The translations under genes were made by a program, and so were the position numbers. The notes beneath the pieces are model-generated. The model ran no database searches, was not told the DNA's origin, and saw only the letters and a list, made by a program, of their open reading frames with translations. A stretch of 64,000 nt of DNA from positions 1 to 64,000 of the forward strand of contig NZ_JAKZAK010000008.1 of assembly GCF_023156385.1 (NCBI RefSeq), read 5' to 3'. Source of the DNA: Marinobacter xestospongiae. GTDB taxonomy: Bacteria; Pseudomonadota; Gammaproteobacteria; Pseudomonadales; Oleiphilaceae. This document shows, piece by piece, positions 54,148 to 63,176 of this stretch. The number at the start of each line of letters is the position of its first letter. Within the stretch, counting starts at the first letter, position 1.

Positions 54148-54951
54148 ATGACGCACACCCGACTTCTGTTGTTCAGTGACCTGGATGGCACCCTGCTGGA
54201 TCACCACAGCTACGACTGGTCACCGGCCAGGCCGGCGCTGGCTCGGTTACGGGCCTCCGGGGTGCCGTTGATCCTGAGCACCAGCAAGACCGCAGCGGAA
54301 GTGTCGGCGTTACGGAGCCAACTGGCTGCGGACACGCCCTGCATTGTTGAGAACGGTGCCATGGTGCTGATCCCGGCCGACAGCGTGGGGCCCGGCCCGG
54401 AGCGGGCGCATTGCTTTGCTGACGATCACCCCGGGCTGCTGACGGTGTTGGCCGAACTGCGATCGCTGGGGTACCGCTTCCGCAGCTTCTCGGACATGTC
54501 GAATGACGAACTGTCTGGGCTGACCGGGTTGTCGCCGCAAGCCGCTGCCATGGCACGCCAGCGCGAGGGCACAGAACCGTTGCTGTGGCTGGGCTCAGAC
54601 GAGGAGCGGGAGCGGTTTCGCCAGGCGCTACGGAAGCGGGGCTTACGACTGTTGGCGGGCGGGCGTTTTGACCACGTCATGGGCGACTTCGACAAGGCGG
54701 ACGGTGTCCGCTACCTGGTTGAGCACTATCGCCGGGCCTGGCCCGAGGTGCATTGGGTAACGGTCGCGCTGGGGGATGGCCCCAATGACCAGGCCATGCT
54801 GGCGGCGGTGGATGTGCCGGTAATCATTCAGGGCGTGCGGTCAGATCAACTGCAGCTGCCGTCGGATCGCCACGTCATGCGTTCACTCAAGAAGGGGCCT
54901 GCGGGCTGGAACGAGTGTGTCCTGAACATTCTGATGGAATACGGCGTGTGA
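54148..54951 (+). CDS. HAD phosphatase, glucosyl/mannosyl-3-phosphoglycerate phosphatase type
   Basis: 267 aa, started at ATG 54148 with GGAGGGCG upstream. HAD-IIB motifs: FSDLDGTLLD (Asp11 and Asp13), LILSTSKTAAEV (motif II, with the Ser-Thr-Ser-Lys typical of MpgP), and GDGPNDQAMLAAVD (motif IV). It should remove phosphate from glucosyl-3-phosphoglycerate made by the next gene, giving glucosylglycerate. Members also accept the mannosyl analogue. Gap to the next gene is 51 bases. Confidence 0.87.
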   Translation: MTHTRLLLFSDLDGTLLDHHSYDWSPARPALARLRASGVPLILSTSKTAAEVSALRSQLAADTPCIVENGAMVLIPADSVGPGPERAHCFADDHPGLLTVLAELRSLGYRFRSFSDMSNDELSGLTGLSPQAAAMARQREGTEPLLWLGSDEERERFRQALRKRGLRLLAGGRFDHVMGDFDKADGVRYLVEHYRRAWPEVHWVTVALGDGPNDQAMLAAVDVPVIIQGVRSDQLQLPSDRHVMRSLKKGPAGWNECVLNILMEYGV

Positions 54952-55002
54952 AGTGATTGCCTGCACGCTGCAAAACCACAAGCACCCCGACGGAGGTACG
55001 CC

Positions 55003-56244
55003 ATGGGCGACTTTTATCAGAACGGTATCGTAACCACGCTCCACAACCTGTGTCGGCGACCGGTGGAGGAGCTGGAGGCGGAGTTGATGACCTTCAGCCA
55101 GTCCCGGCCCATGGCGCTGGTGCTGCCTTGCCTGTACTCGGAACTGGAAGGTCCGGCGTTGAAGCACATCGTAACAGAACTGGCGAAGGTGCCGTTCCTT
55201 GACCAGATCGTGATCGGGCTGGACCGGGCCAATGAGGAGCAGTATCGCCACGCCATGGCCTATTTTTCCGAGCTGCCCCAGCACGTTCGGGTGTTGTGGA
55301 ACGACGGCCCGAGACTGCGGCAGGTGGACCTGCTGTTGCGGGAACAGGGGCTGGCCCCCACCGAGATGGGGAAAGGGCGCAACGTCTGGTACTGCTTCGG
55401 CTATGTGCTGGCCTGCAACCGGGCCAGATCGGTGGCGCTGCACGACTGCGACATCCTGACCTATTCCCGGGACCTGGTGGCACGACTGATCTACCCGGTC
55501 GCCAACCCAAACTTCAACTACATGTTCTGTAAGGGCTACTACGCCCGGGTGGCGGACGGCAAGATGAACGGCCGGGTCAGCCGCCTGCTGGTCACGCCGC
55601 TGATCCGCGCGCTGAAGAAAGTGTGCGGTCCCAGCGATTTTCTCGATTACCTGGACAGCTATCGCTACCCGTTGGCAGGGGAGTTTTCATTACGGACCGA
55701 TGTGATCAATGACCTGCGCATCCCCAGTGACTGGGGGCTGGAAGTGGGTGTGCTGTCGGAGATGAAACGCAACTACTCCACCAACCGCTTGTGTCAGGTG
55801 GACATTGCCGATGTCTACGACCACAAACACCAGGAGCTGTCGGAACATGACTCCAGCCGGGGCCTGTCCAAGATGAGCACCGACATCAGCAAGGCGGTGT
55901 TCCGTAAGCTGGCCACCAATGGCGAGATCTTCTCCCAGGAGAAGTTTCGCACCATCAAGGCAACCTACTATCGCATCGCCCTGGATTTTATTGAGACCTA
56001 TCAGAACGACGCCGTCATCAATGGTCTGAGCCTGGACCGTCACAAGGAAGAAAAGGCGGTGGAGCTGTTTGCCCGCAACATCATGAAAGCCGGTGCCTAC
56101 TTCCTGGAAAATCCGATGGATACGCCGTTCATCCCGAGCTGGAGCCGGGTCAAGAGCGCCTTGCCCGACATCATGGAAGCACTGCACGACGCGGTGGAAG
56201 TCGATAACCGGGAGTACCGGCCCGGGATTGTCGAACCGTCGTGA
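55003..56244 (+). CDS. gpgS: Glucosyl-3-phosphoglycerate synthase (GT81-like)
   Basis: A 413-aa GT-A glycosyltransferase that transfers glucose from a nucleotide sugar to 3-phosphoglycerate. The metal-binding DCD motif is at Asp148-Asp150 (VALHDCDILTYSRDL), and residues KGRNVWYCFGYVLA and YPLAGEFSLRTDVINDLRIPSDWGLEVGVLSEM match the synthase family. Residues after 330 form a helical extension. The product, glucosylglycerate, is a compatible solute under salt plus nitrogen limitation. It lies between its phosphatase and a phosphorylase. Confidence 0.88.
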   Translation: MGDFYQNGIVTTLHNLCRRPVEELEAELMTFSQSRPMALVLPCLYSELEGPALKHIVTELAKVPFLDQIVIGLDRANEEQYRHAMAYFSELPQHVRVLWNDGPRLRQVDLLLREQGLAPTEMGKGRNVWYCFGYVLACNRARSVALHDCDILTYSRDLVARLIYPVANPNFNYMFCKGYYARVADGKMNGRVSRLLVTPLIRALKKVCGPSDFLDYLDSYRYPLAGEFSLRTDVINDLRIPSDWGLEVGVLSEMKRNYSTNRLCQVDIADVYDHKHQELSEHDSSRGLSKMSTDISKAVFRKLATNGEIFSQEKFRTIKATYYRIALDFIETYQNDAVINGLSLDRHKEEKAVELFARNIMKAGAYFLENPMDTPFIPSWSRVKSALPDIMEALHDAVEVDNREYRPGIVEPS

Positions 56245-56269
56245 TAACCGTCAAAGGGGAGGGGCGCTG

Positions 56270-58003
56270 ATGGCGCAGGATCTTCGTAACCGACTGATGG
56301 GAATGCTGGAGCTGATCTATCCGGACCTGGACAGTGGGTTCCTCGCGGATCGGCTGATCGCTACCATGGGGCTGGCGCCGGACAGTCCGGCGCCAGCGGC
56401 CCACCAGAACAACTGGACCGAAGCCGACGTGCTGCTGATCACCTACGCGGACACCGTTCAGGCCGAGGATGAAAAGCCATTGGCAACGTTGCGCCGGTTC
56501 CTGCGGGAGCAGTTGGCCGATTCCGTGTCGGCGGTTCACATACTGCCGTTCTTTCCCTACAGTTCGGATGACGGCTTCGCGGTGATGGATTACCTGGCGG
56601 TCAACGAATCTCACGGCGACTGGTGTGACATCGAGGCCATTGGTCGTGAGTTTCGGTTGATGGCGGACCTGGTGATCAATCACATGTCGGCCCGCAGCCG
56701 CTGGTTTGAGAATTTCCGCCGGCGGCTGGACCCGGGCCGGGATTACTTTGTCGAGGCCGATCCGGCCGCAGATGTCAGTCAGGTGGTGCGCCCCCGCACC
56801 TCGCCGCTGTTGAACCCGGTGCAGACGGACGACGGCGAGCGCCATGTCTGGTGCACTTTCAGCGAGGATCAGGTGGATCTGAACTTCCGCAACCCGGAGG
56901 TGCTGCTGGCGTTTGTTGGCATCATCCGCCACTACCTCGAGCGGGGCGTTCTGTGGTTCCGGCTGGATGCGGTGGCGTTTCTGTGGAAGGAGGTGGGCAC
57001 CCGTTGTATCCACCTCCAGCAGACCCACGAACTGATCAAGGTGCTGAGGCTGCTGATTGAGCACCACACGCCGACGGCGGTGGTGATCACTGAAACCAAC
57101 GTGCCCAACCGGGAGAACCTGACCTACTTCGGCAACGCCAACGAAGCCCATGTCATCTACAACTTCTCGTTGCCGCCATTGCTGATCCACACTCTGGTGA
57201 CCGGCAACTGCCGCCACCTGAAAACCTGGCTGATGAGCATGCCCCCGGCCCAGCTGGGCACCACCTACCTCAATTTCATTGCCTCCCACGACGGCATCGG
57301 CATGAGACCCACTGACGGCCTGCTGAGCGACACCGAAAAGCAGCAACTGATCGCCACCATGGAGCGCTTCGGGGGCAAGGTGTCCTACCGCCAGGTGGCC
57401 GATGGCAGCCAGCAGGCCTACGAGATCAACATTGCGCTGTACGATGCCATGAAGGGCACCGTGGCGGGTGAGGGGGGCGATGCCTGGCAGTTGCAGCGAT
57501 TCCTCTGTGCCCACGTCATTATGCTGGCGCTGGAGGGCATTCCGGCGTTGTACATTCACAGCCTGGTGGGCACCGGGAACGACTATGCGCGGATGGAGCA
57601 CACTGGTCGGCTGCGTTCCATCAACCGGGCGCAGTGGCCACTGGATCGGTTGCAGGAGGCTCTGGCGAATCCGCTCAGTCACCACAGCCAGGTGTTTGGC
57701 GAGCTGAAGCGGTTGATTGAAGTACGGCGTCGGCAGCCAGCGTTTCACCCCAATGCCACCCAGTTCACCCTGCATCTGGGGTTGCAGGTGTTTGGCTTCT
57801 GGCGCCAGAGTCTGCGGCGGGACCAGTCCATCTTCTGCATCTACAACGTCACCGACAGTGTGCGCCAGGTGGCACTCAGCGACATCAACCTGATCGGTAC
57901 CGACCGCTGGCTGGACCTGATCTCGGGCCAGCGCATCGACGATCTGGGGGGCGAGATCACCCTCAAACCCTACCAGGCGGTCTGGCTGTCCAACCGGGAG
58001 TGA
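56270..58003 (+). CDS. GH13_18 sugar phosphorylase, probably glucosylglycerate phosphorylase
   Basis: 577 aa, ATG 56270 after GGGGAGGGG. The alpha-amylase-like barrel carries the nucleophile Asp233 (WFRLDAVAFLWKE), acid/base Glu275 (VVITETNVPNREN) and stabiliser region NFIASHDGIGMRPTDG. The family includes sucrose phosphorylase, but context with GpgS and its phosphatase favours glucosylglycerate phosphorylase, releasing glucose-1-phosphate and glycerate. Having synthesis and phosphorolysis genes in one operon would let the cell recycle the osmolyte. Sucrose or glucosylglycerol cannot be excluded as substrates. Confidence 0.83.
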   Translation: MAQDLRNRLMGMLELIYPDLDSGFLADRLIATMGLAPDSPAPAAHQNNWTEADVLLITYADTVQAEDEKPLATLRRFLREQLADSVSAVHILPFFPYSSDDGFAVMDYLAVNESHGDWCDIEAIGREFRLMADLVINHMSARSRWFENFRRRLDPGRDYFVEADPAADVSQVVRPRTSPLLNPVQTDDGERHVWCTFSEDQVDLNFRNPEVLLAFVGIIRHYLERGVLWFRLDAVAFLWKEVGTRCIHLQQTHELIKVLRLLIEHHTPTAVVITETNVPNRENLTYFGNANEAHVIYNFSLPPLLIHTLVTGNCRHLKTWLMSMPPAQLGTTYLNFIASHDGIGMRPTDGLLSDTEKQQLIATMERFGGKVSYRQVADGSQQAYEINIALYDAMKGTVAGEGGDAWQLQRFLCAHVIMLALEGIPALYIHSLVGTGNDYARMEHTGRLRSINRAQWPLDRLQEALANPLSHHSQVFGELKRLIEVRRRQPAFHPNATQFTLHLGLQVFGFWRQSLRRDQSIFCIYNVTDSVRQVALSDINLIGTDRWLDLISGQRIDDLGGEITLKPYQAVWLSNRE

Positions 58004-58017
58004 TACCATAGCGCGTT

Positions 58018-59193
58018 ATGCGCGATGATCCTCACTCTCACGACCCCGAGTCATACGGCTCCAACTCTCACAGCTCTTGTCCTGACGGCCCAGAACGACC
58101 GCGGGCGCTGATCCTGTCGGCCTACGATGTGGGCAGCCACCGTCGCTGGCGGCAGCAGTTGGTGGCCTGCCAGCCCGCCTACGACTGGCAGGTGCTAACC
58201 CTGCCGCCACGTTTCTTCCGCTGGCGTATCCGGGGCAATGCCCTGAGCTGGCTGCGGGAGCCAGCCCTGTCGCGACCCTGGGATCTGTTGGTGGTCACCT
58301 CAATGGTGGACCTGGCGACTCTCAAAGGACTCCAGCCTCAGCTGGCAAGGGTGCCGACCCTGCTGTACATGCACGAGAACCAGTTTGCCTACCCGGAGTC
58401 CGCCGGCCAGCACCAGAGCATCGACCCGCAGCTGGTCAACCTATACAGCGCCATCGCCGCCGATCGGGTGGCCTTCAACAGTGAGTGGAACCGGCAGAGC
58501 TTCCTCACTGCTGTCGACGCCCTGCTGCGTAAGCTGCCGGATGCGGTGCCGGCCGGCGTGGTGGACTCGATCCGGGCCAAATCCCTGGTCTTGCCGGTGC
58601 CGCTGGAGGACCGGCTGTTCGTGTCCCGCCAGCAGCCCCATAACCGTGATGAGCCCCATCTGCTGTGGAATCATCGTTGGGAGTACGACAAAGGCCCGGG
58701 GCGCCTGCTCGCTCTTTTACAACGGCTGGAGGCGCAGGGGCAGCGATTCCGGCTGAGTGTGGTTGGGGAGCGTTTCCGCAGTCAGCCGCCGGAGTTCGAG
58801 GCCATTCGCAGCCGCTTCGGGCATCGGCTGGAGCACTGGGGGTTCCTGGAGGATCGGGACGGTTACGACGCCCTACTCGCCCGTGCCGATGTGGTGGTGT
58901 CGACGGCGTTGCACGATTTCCAGGGCCTGGCAATGCTGGAGGCGATGGCTTCCGGGTGCCTGGCACTGGCGCCGGACCGGCTGGCCTATCCGGAGTACGT
59001 GCCGGAACACCAGCGTTACCCCAGCCACCCGACCGATGAGGGCGCCGAGGCGCGGGCGGCAGCTCATTGTCTCGCGGCCTTGTTGGGCTCCAATGCCTCG
59101 CTGGTGCAGCCCCGGCAATGGAGCCTGTCTCATCTGGGGCCCCGTTACCGGGAACTGTTGGCGGAGCTGGTGGCGCAGCAGGCCAGCGAATGA
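58018..59193 (+). CDS. tRNA-queuosine alpha-mannosyltransferase-like glycosyltransferase (DUF3524)
   Basis: 391 aa, 14 bases after the phosphorylase. The N-terminal domain (LSAYDVGSHRRWRQQL, PTLLYMHENQFAYPES, RVAFNSEWNRQSFL) is characteristic of PF12038, known from animal QTMAN/GTDC1, which mannosylates queuosine-34 of tRNA-Asp; bacterial members are also found. The C-terminal GT4-type domain carries LLWNHRWEYDKGPG, the LGHFLEDRDGY-like EHWGFLEDRDGY and a final DFQGLAMLEAMASGCLALAPDRLAYPEY donor-binding stretch. The tight linkage to osmolyte genes is odd, so it might instead act on another acceptor. Confidence 0.82.
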   Translation: MRDDPHSHDPESYGSNSHSSCPDGPERPRALILSAYDVGSHRRWRQQLVACQPAYDWQVLTLPPRFFRWRIRGNALSWLREPALSRPWDLLVVTSMVDLATLKGLQPQLARVPTLLYMHENQFAYPESAGQHQSIDPQLVNLYSAIAADRVAFNSEWNRQSFLTAVDALLRKLPDAVPAGVVDSIRAKSLVLPVPLEDRLFVSRQQPHNRDEPHLLWNHRWEYDKGPGRLLALLQRLEAQGQRFRLSVVGERFRSQPPEFEAIRSRFGHRLEHWGFLEDRDGYDALLARADVVVSTALHDFQGLAMLEAMASGCLALAPDRLAYPEYVPEHQRYPSHPTDEGAEARAAAHCLAALLGSNASLVQPRQWSLSHLGPRYRELLAELVAQQASE

Positions 59194-59278
59194 ACCAGAC
59201 ATCCCGGGATAGCCACAATTGCGCATTCAGCGCCCCCGGGCCCGGTGTACACTGGCGGAAGAAACCAAGGAGTTCGTC

Positions 59279-59719
59279 ATGCAATACCTGCACACCATGG
59301 TCCGGGTCCACGACCTGGACAAATCCCTGCACTTTTATTGTGACCTGCTGGGACTGACCGAGATCAGCCGCAAAGACAGTGACCGCGGCCGGTTTACCCT
59401 GGTGTTCCTGGCCGCCCCGGACGACGAAGCCCGGGCCCGGGAAGAGAAAGCGCCAACGCTGGAGCTGACCTACAACTGGGACCCGGAGGAGTACACCGGA
59501 GGCCGTAACTTCGGTCATCTGGCGTTCCGGGTGGACGATATCTATGCCCTGTGTGAGCACCTTCAGCGCCATGGCGTCATCATCAACCGCCCGCCCCGGG
59601 ATGGCCACATGGCGTTTGTCCGCTCACCGGACGGCATTTCCATTGAACTGTTACAGAAAGGGGAGCCGCTGCCGGCGGCTGAACCCTGGGCCAGTATGGA
59701 GAACACCGGCAGCTGGTAG
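59279..59719 (+). CDS. gloA: Lactoylglutathione lyase (glyoxalase I)
   Basis: 146 aa, AAGGAG before ATG 59279. Two beta-alpha-beta-beta-beta halves; metal ligands His5, Glu62, His80 and Glu123 (LHTMVRVHD, TLELTYNW, FGHLAFRVDD, SIELLQKG). It converts the hemithioacetal of methylglyoxal and glutathione to lactoylglutathione. The short form without insertions suggests the Ni/Co-dependent bacterial class. Confidence 0.93.
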   Translation: MQYLHTMVRVHDLDKSLHFYCDLLGLTEISRKDSDRGRFTLVFLAAPDDEARAREEKAPTLELTYNWDPEEYTGGRNFGHLAFRVDDIYALCEHLQRHGVIINRPPRDGHMAFVRSPDGISIELLQKGEPLPAAEPWASMENTGSW

Positions 59720-59750
59720 CCTGCGTCGCCGGCGCCTGCATGGCCAAGCC

Positions 59751-59776
59751 TGGCCGGATTGCGTAGAATCCGGCCA
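59751..59776 (+). terminator. Hairpin between gloA and the GDP-mannose gene
   Basis: TGGCCGGATT / AATCCGGCCA, perfect 10-bp stem, 6-base loop. No strong T tract follows (TCATTCCTT), so it may be a weak terminator or a leader structure 32 bases before the next ATG. Confidence 0.5.
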
Positions 59777-59808
59777 TCATTCCTTACTCTCATTGCCTGG
59801 AAACCAGT

Positions 59809-61212
59809 ATGTTAGCAGTCATTCTCTCCGGCGGGTCTGGCACCCGCCTCTGGCCCCTGTCCCGGGAAGCATACCCCAAGCAGTTCCTGCCGGTTGTCAC
59901 TGACGAGACGCTGTTGGCCGAGACCATTCAGCGGGGTCTGCAGCTGGACGAAAACGCCCGCGTTATGGCGATTACCAATGAAGACCACCGTTTCGTGGTG
60001 GCTGCCCAGCTTCACGCCCAGGCCAGCCAGCGTACCGAGGGAATCATCCTGGAGCCGGTAGGGCGTAACACCGCACCGGCCATCGCCCTGGCGGCACTGG
60101 CGGCGGGCGCGGAGTCTGATGAGCTGCTGCTGGTGATGCCGTCTGACCAGGTGCTGAAAGACATGAAGGCGTTCCGTGAAGCGGTCGACAAGGGTGCCGA
60201 AGCGGCGCGTGCCGGCAAGCTGGTGACCTTCGGCATTGTGCCGTCCTCACCCCATACCGGCTATGGCTACATCAAGGCCGGCAAGGACCAGGGCGGCTAC
60301 GCCGACGTAGCGGCGTTCGTGGAGAAGCCCAACGAAGCGAGGGCGCAGGAATACCTGGACGAAGGCGGCTACCTCTGGAACAGCGGCATGTTCCTGTTCC
60401 GGGCCGACCGCTACCTGGAGGAGCTGGCGGAACACCAGCCGGCGATGCTGGCGGCTTGCCGTCAGGCCTGGGACGGCAAAGAGGGCGATATGGACTTCAT
60501 CCGGGTTGCGCGGGAAGCGTTCGAGGCCTGTCCTGACGATTCCATCGATTACGCGGTGATGGAAAAAACCCGAGACGCGGTGGTGGTGCCGCTGGATGCC
60601 GGCTGGTCAGACGTGGGCTCCTGGTCAGCGCTGTGGGAAATCCAGCCACAGGATGAACACGGCAACGTCTGCCGTGGCGACGTGATCACTGAGGACGTTT
60701 CCGGCTCTTACATCCATTCCGAAAGCCGACTGATTGCGGCCCTTGGGGTGGACGACCACGTCATCGTGGAAACCGATGACGTGGTGCTGGTGGCGGATCG
60801 CTCCCGGGTCCAGGAAGTGAAAAAGCTGGTGGCCAAGGTCAAGGCCAGTGGCCGCCTGGAACACCGTTTCCACAAGAAAGTACACCGCCCATGGGGCACC
60901 TACGAAGGCGTTGCTCAGGGCGATCGTTTTCAGGTCAAGCGCATTACCGTTAACCCGGGGGCGTCGTTGTCCCTGCAGAAGCACCACCACCGCGCCGAGC
61001 ATTGGGTAGTGGTCAAAGGCACCGCCAATGTCCACCGTGGTGAGGAGACCCTGCTGCTGACGGAAGACCAGTCCACGTACATTCCCCTGGGCGTGACCCA
61101 TCGGCTCACCAACCCGGGTGTGATCCCCCTGGAGTTGATTGAAGTGCAGACCGGCAGCTACCTTGGGGAAGACGACATTGTCCGGTTCGAGGATACCTAT
61201 AACCGGGTGTAA
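59809..61212 (+). CDS. manC: Mannose-1-phosphate guanylyltransferase / mannose-6-phosphate isomerase
   Basis: 467 aa, bifunctional type II enzyme making GDP-mannose for surface polysaccharide or glycosylation. The N-terminal GT-A nucleotidyltransferase has LSGGSGTRLWPLSREAYPKQF (residues 5-25, signature and active Lys); VPLDAGWSDVGSW and FVEKPNEARA are also typical. The C-terminal cupin (residues 350-460; LSLQKHHHRAEHWVVVKGTA) is the isomerase part. GDP-mannose is also the expected donor of the DUF3524 transferase nearby. No other polysaccharide genes are in the window. Confidence 0.95.
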   Translation: MLAVILSGGSGTRLWPLSREAYPKQFLPVVTDETLLAETIQRGLQLDENARVMAITNEDHRFVVAAQLHAQASQRTEGIILEPVGRNTAPAIALAALAAGAESDELLLVMPSDQVLKDMKAFREAVDKGAEAARAGKLVTFGIVPSSPHTGYGYIKAGKDQGGYADVAAFVEKPNEARAQEYLDEGGYLWNSGMFLFRADRYLEELAEHQPAMLAACRQAWDGKEGDMDFIRVAREAFEACPDDSIDYAVMEKTRDAVVVPLDAGWSDVGSWSALWEIQPQDEHGNVCRGDVITEDVSGSYIHSESRLIAALGVDDHVIVETDDVVLVADRSRVQEVKKLVAKVKASGRLEHRFHKKVHRPWGTYEGVAQGDRFQVKRITVNPGASLSLQKHHHRAEHWVVVKGTANVHRGEETLLLTEDQSTYIPLGVTHRLTNPGVIPLELIEVQTGSYLGEDDIVRFEDTYNRV

Positions 61213-61292
61213 CCGTGTCAGGACGATGCGGCTCGACAATCTTAGCGGTCGTTCCATTTTCCGGAACGGCCCAACGCAAAAAGGAGTTTGCG

Positions 61293-62738
61293 ATGGAAGA
61301 CTGGCAAGGATGCCTCACTCCCGTCTGCCAGCAGGCGCTTCAGGTCGCCCTGCGGCAGGTTCGCGGCCGTCATGGCTGCGCCATTACCGTGGAGGATTTC
61401 CTCCTGGCTTTGCTGGAAAGCGCCCCTGCACTGGTACGCTTTCTGCGGGCCCGCGGCGTTGACCAGGACGAACTGGTTCGCACCATCCAGTGTGAACAGC
61501 CCACCGTAACCTCACTGGCCGGCAACAGTCAGCTATCCACCCAATTGCAGTACTGGCTGGCTCTCACCCGGGAGCAGAGTCCCCGGCCCTGGCTGGACTG
61601 GCCCCAATTGCTGGAAACCCTCGCCGTGTCGGCCGAACGCTTGCAGGACAAAGCCTATGTGGCGGTGTTGGAGCAGGTTTCCCGGTGGCCGGATGGCTCC
61701 TCGGATACGGACTCTGCCGATAACTCCCCGGGTCACCCCTGTGGCGCCAAGGTATTGATCACCGATCCGGACTGGCTTGCCCTGGCAGAGGATGTTCGGG
61801 TTGCCCTGATGATGTCGGACCGGGCCCTGGTGTGGGTCAGCGGCCCAGCTGGCATTGGTAAGAGTGCCTGGCTGGCCGGGCTGGCTCCGATTCCCGGTCG
61901 GCGTCTGGAGTGGCTGCAGTGGCAGGATGATGACAGCTCGACATGGCAGAGTGTGCCTGCGGAGACACCGGTGGCGACAGCCGACTATGCCCGCTCCTCT
62001 GTATTGGTGCTGGATCAGCTCTCCCCGGGGGATCTGTGCGAACTGCTTGGCAGTAAGGGGTCGGAACTGGCTCGCCGGCTGAGGGCGCACGCCGGGCCGA
62101 TACTGCTGGTCGGTCGCTGCAAGCTGGAGGCGTCGGGCGCCATTCGGGCTCTGGAATGCCAGCTTGGGCGCACACTGCAGCGCTTGCGGTTTCCGCTGCC
62201 CGGGCGAGGCCAGTTGACGGCGGTGCTGCATGCCCATCAGCCCTGCCTGGAGAAACGCTGGCAGGTCCGCATTGAGTCTGATGCCCTGGCTCGTGTGGTG
62301 GCCGCCTGGCCCGATCCGGTTGATACACCGGGCAAGGCGCTGGCCATTCTGGAGCGAGCAGTGGTGCGCAAAGCTCTGCGGTTCCACCAGGGGCAAGGGG
62401 ACGAAGCCATACGGCTGGCGGGCGAAGTCCAGCTGTTGCGTCAGCGGTTGTTGATCGGCCTGGCCCGGCAACAGCCGGTGGCCGAGCTGGAACGGGTTCT
62501 GCACCAGCTTTGTCTGCAGCAGACGGCGGCGGAAGTGAGCTGGCAGGAAGAGCTTCACGTCGGTGCGTTTAATGACCTCCGGCCGCAGGACGTTGAGCAG
62601 GAGCTGATGCGCCTGCAGTGGCTCGACCAAGCGGAATGCCTGGTCCCGGGTTGCAGCGTTGCCCGCCAGGCGTCACTATGCAGCCAGAACAATGGGCTGC
62701 CCGGTTCACCAGAGTGGGCAGCGCAGAGCACAACTTAG
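61293..62738 (+). CDS. ClpA/ClpB-like half protein with degenerate ATPase
   Basis: 481 aa, AAAAAGGAG before ATG 61293. The N-terminal Clp repeat domain (residues 5-130, CLTPVCQQALQVALRQVRGRHGCAITVEDFLLALLES) resembles ClpA/ClpV. One AAA-type module follows: Walker A GPAGIGKS at 184-191, Walker B VLVLDQL with Asp241 but Gln where the catalytic Glu should be. Only the first AAA half of a Clp unfoldase is present; the second ATPase, middle domain and ClpP-binding loop are missing. It may be a regulator or adaptor of a Clp machine. A coupled small gene follows. Confidence 0.7.
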   Translation: MEDWQGCLTPVCQQALQVALRQVRGRHGCAITVEDFLLALLESAPALVRFLRARGVDQDELVRTIQCEQPTVTSLAGNSQLSTQLQYWLALTREQSPRPWLDWPQLLETLAVSAERLQDKAYVAVLEQVSRWPDGSSDTDSADNSPGHPCGAKVLITDPDWLALAEDVRVALMMSDRALVWVSGPAGIGKSAWLAGLAPIPGRRLEWLQWQDDDSSTWQSVPAETPVATADYARSSVLVLDQLSPGDLCELLGSKGSELARRLRAHAGPILLVGRCKLEASGAIRALECQLGRTLQRLRFPLPGRGQLTAVLHAHQPCLEKRWQVRIESDALARVVAAWPDPVDTPGKALAILERAVVRKALRFHQGQGDEAIRLAGEVQLLRQRLLIGLARQQPVAELERVLHQLCLQQTAAEVSWQEELHVGAFNDLRPQDVEQELMRLQWLDQAECLVPGCSVARQASLCSQNNGLPGSPEWAAQSTT

Positions 62739-62749
62739 GGAGACGGTGG

Positions 62750-63127
62750 GTGCAAGACCTTGAAATCTACATACGCGACCTGGAGCCAGGGCAACTCAGC
62801 CACTGGTTGCAGGCTCACTTTGATGAGCTTGAGCTGGATGACGCCAGTCTTGACCGGCCCATGTTGAGAGGGCAGGGCAAGGTCAACGCGCAGCCGGTGA
62901 GCATCAGCCTGTACCCTGGTGCGATGGGGCGACGTTACGCCTGTCTGGTGCTGGAAGGCAATGAGCTGCCGTGGGCAAGCGATCTGGATTGCGCCCGCAG
63001 CGCCTGGGAGGCTCTCCAGGTTGAAGTTCGTTGCAGCCCCGGCGGCTGGCAGGAAGGTGATCCGGTAGCGGATGAGAAATGGTGGCGGCTGGATCAGCGT
63101 GGTGAGCAGCTGGTGGCCTGGAACTGA
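62750..63127 (+). CDS. Small protein of unknown function, coupled to the ClpA-like half protein
   Basis: 125 aa from GTG 62750, preferred because AGGGAG overlaps the upstream stop codon and the spacing is 7 bases. Earlier in-frame ATGs would overlap the ClpA-like gene by over 60 bases. It is Trp-rich and acidic (LEIYIRDLEPGQLSHWLQAHFDELEL), with no signal peptide or recognised domain. Coexpression with the ClpA-like half protein is likely. Confidence 0.6.
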   Translation: MQDLEIYIRDLEPGQLSHWLQAHFDELELDDASLDRPMLRGQGKVNAQPVSISLYPGAMGRRYACLVLEGNELPWASDLDCARSAWEALQVEVRCSPGGWQEGDPVADEKWWRLDQRGEQLVAWN

Positions 63128-63176
63128 GGGGATTGACGGTCAGTGGCCGCTGGGAGGCGACCACTGACCGACGGCC

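Noticed and set aside
56270..58003. Sucrose phosphorylase
   Set aside because: Possible by family, but the neighbours (GpgS-like synthase and its phosphatase) make glucosylglycerate the more likely substrate; kept as an alternative.
61293..62738. Full type VI secretion ClpV (TssH)
   Set aside because: Only the N domain and one degenerate AAA module are present and no other T6SS gene is in the window.
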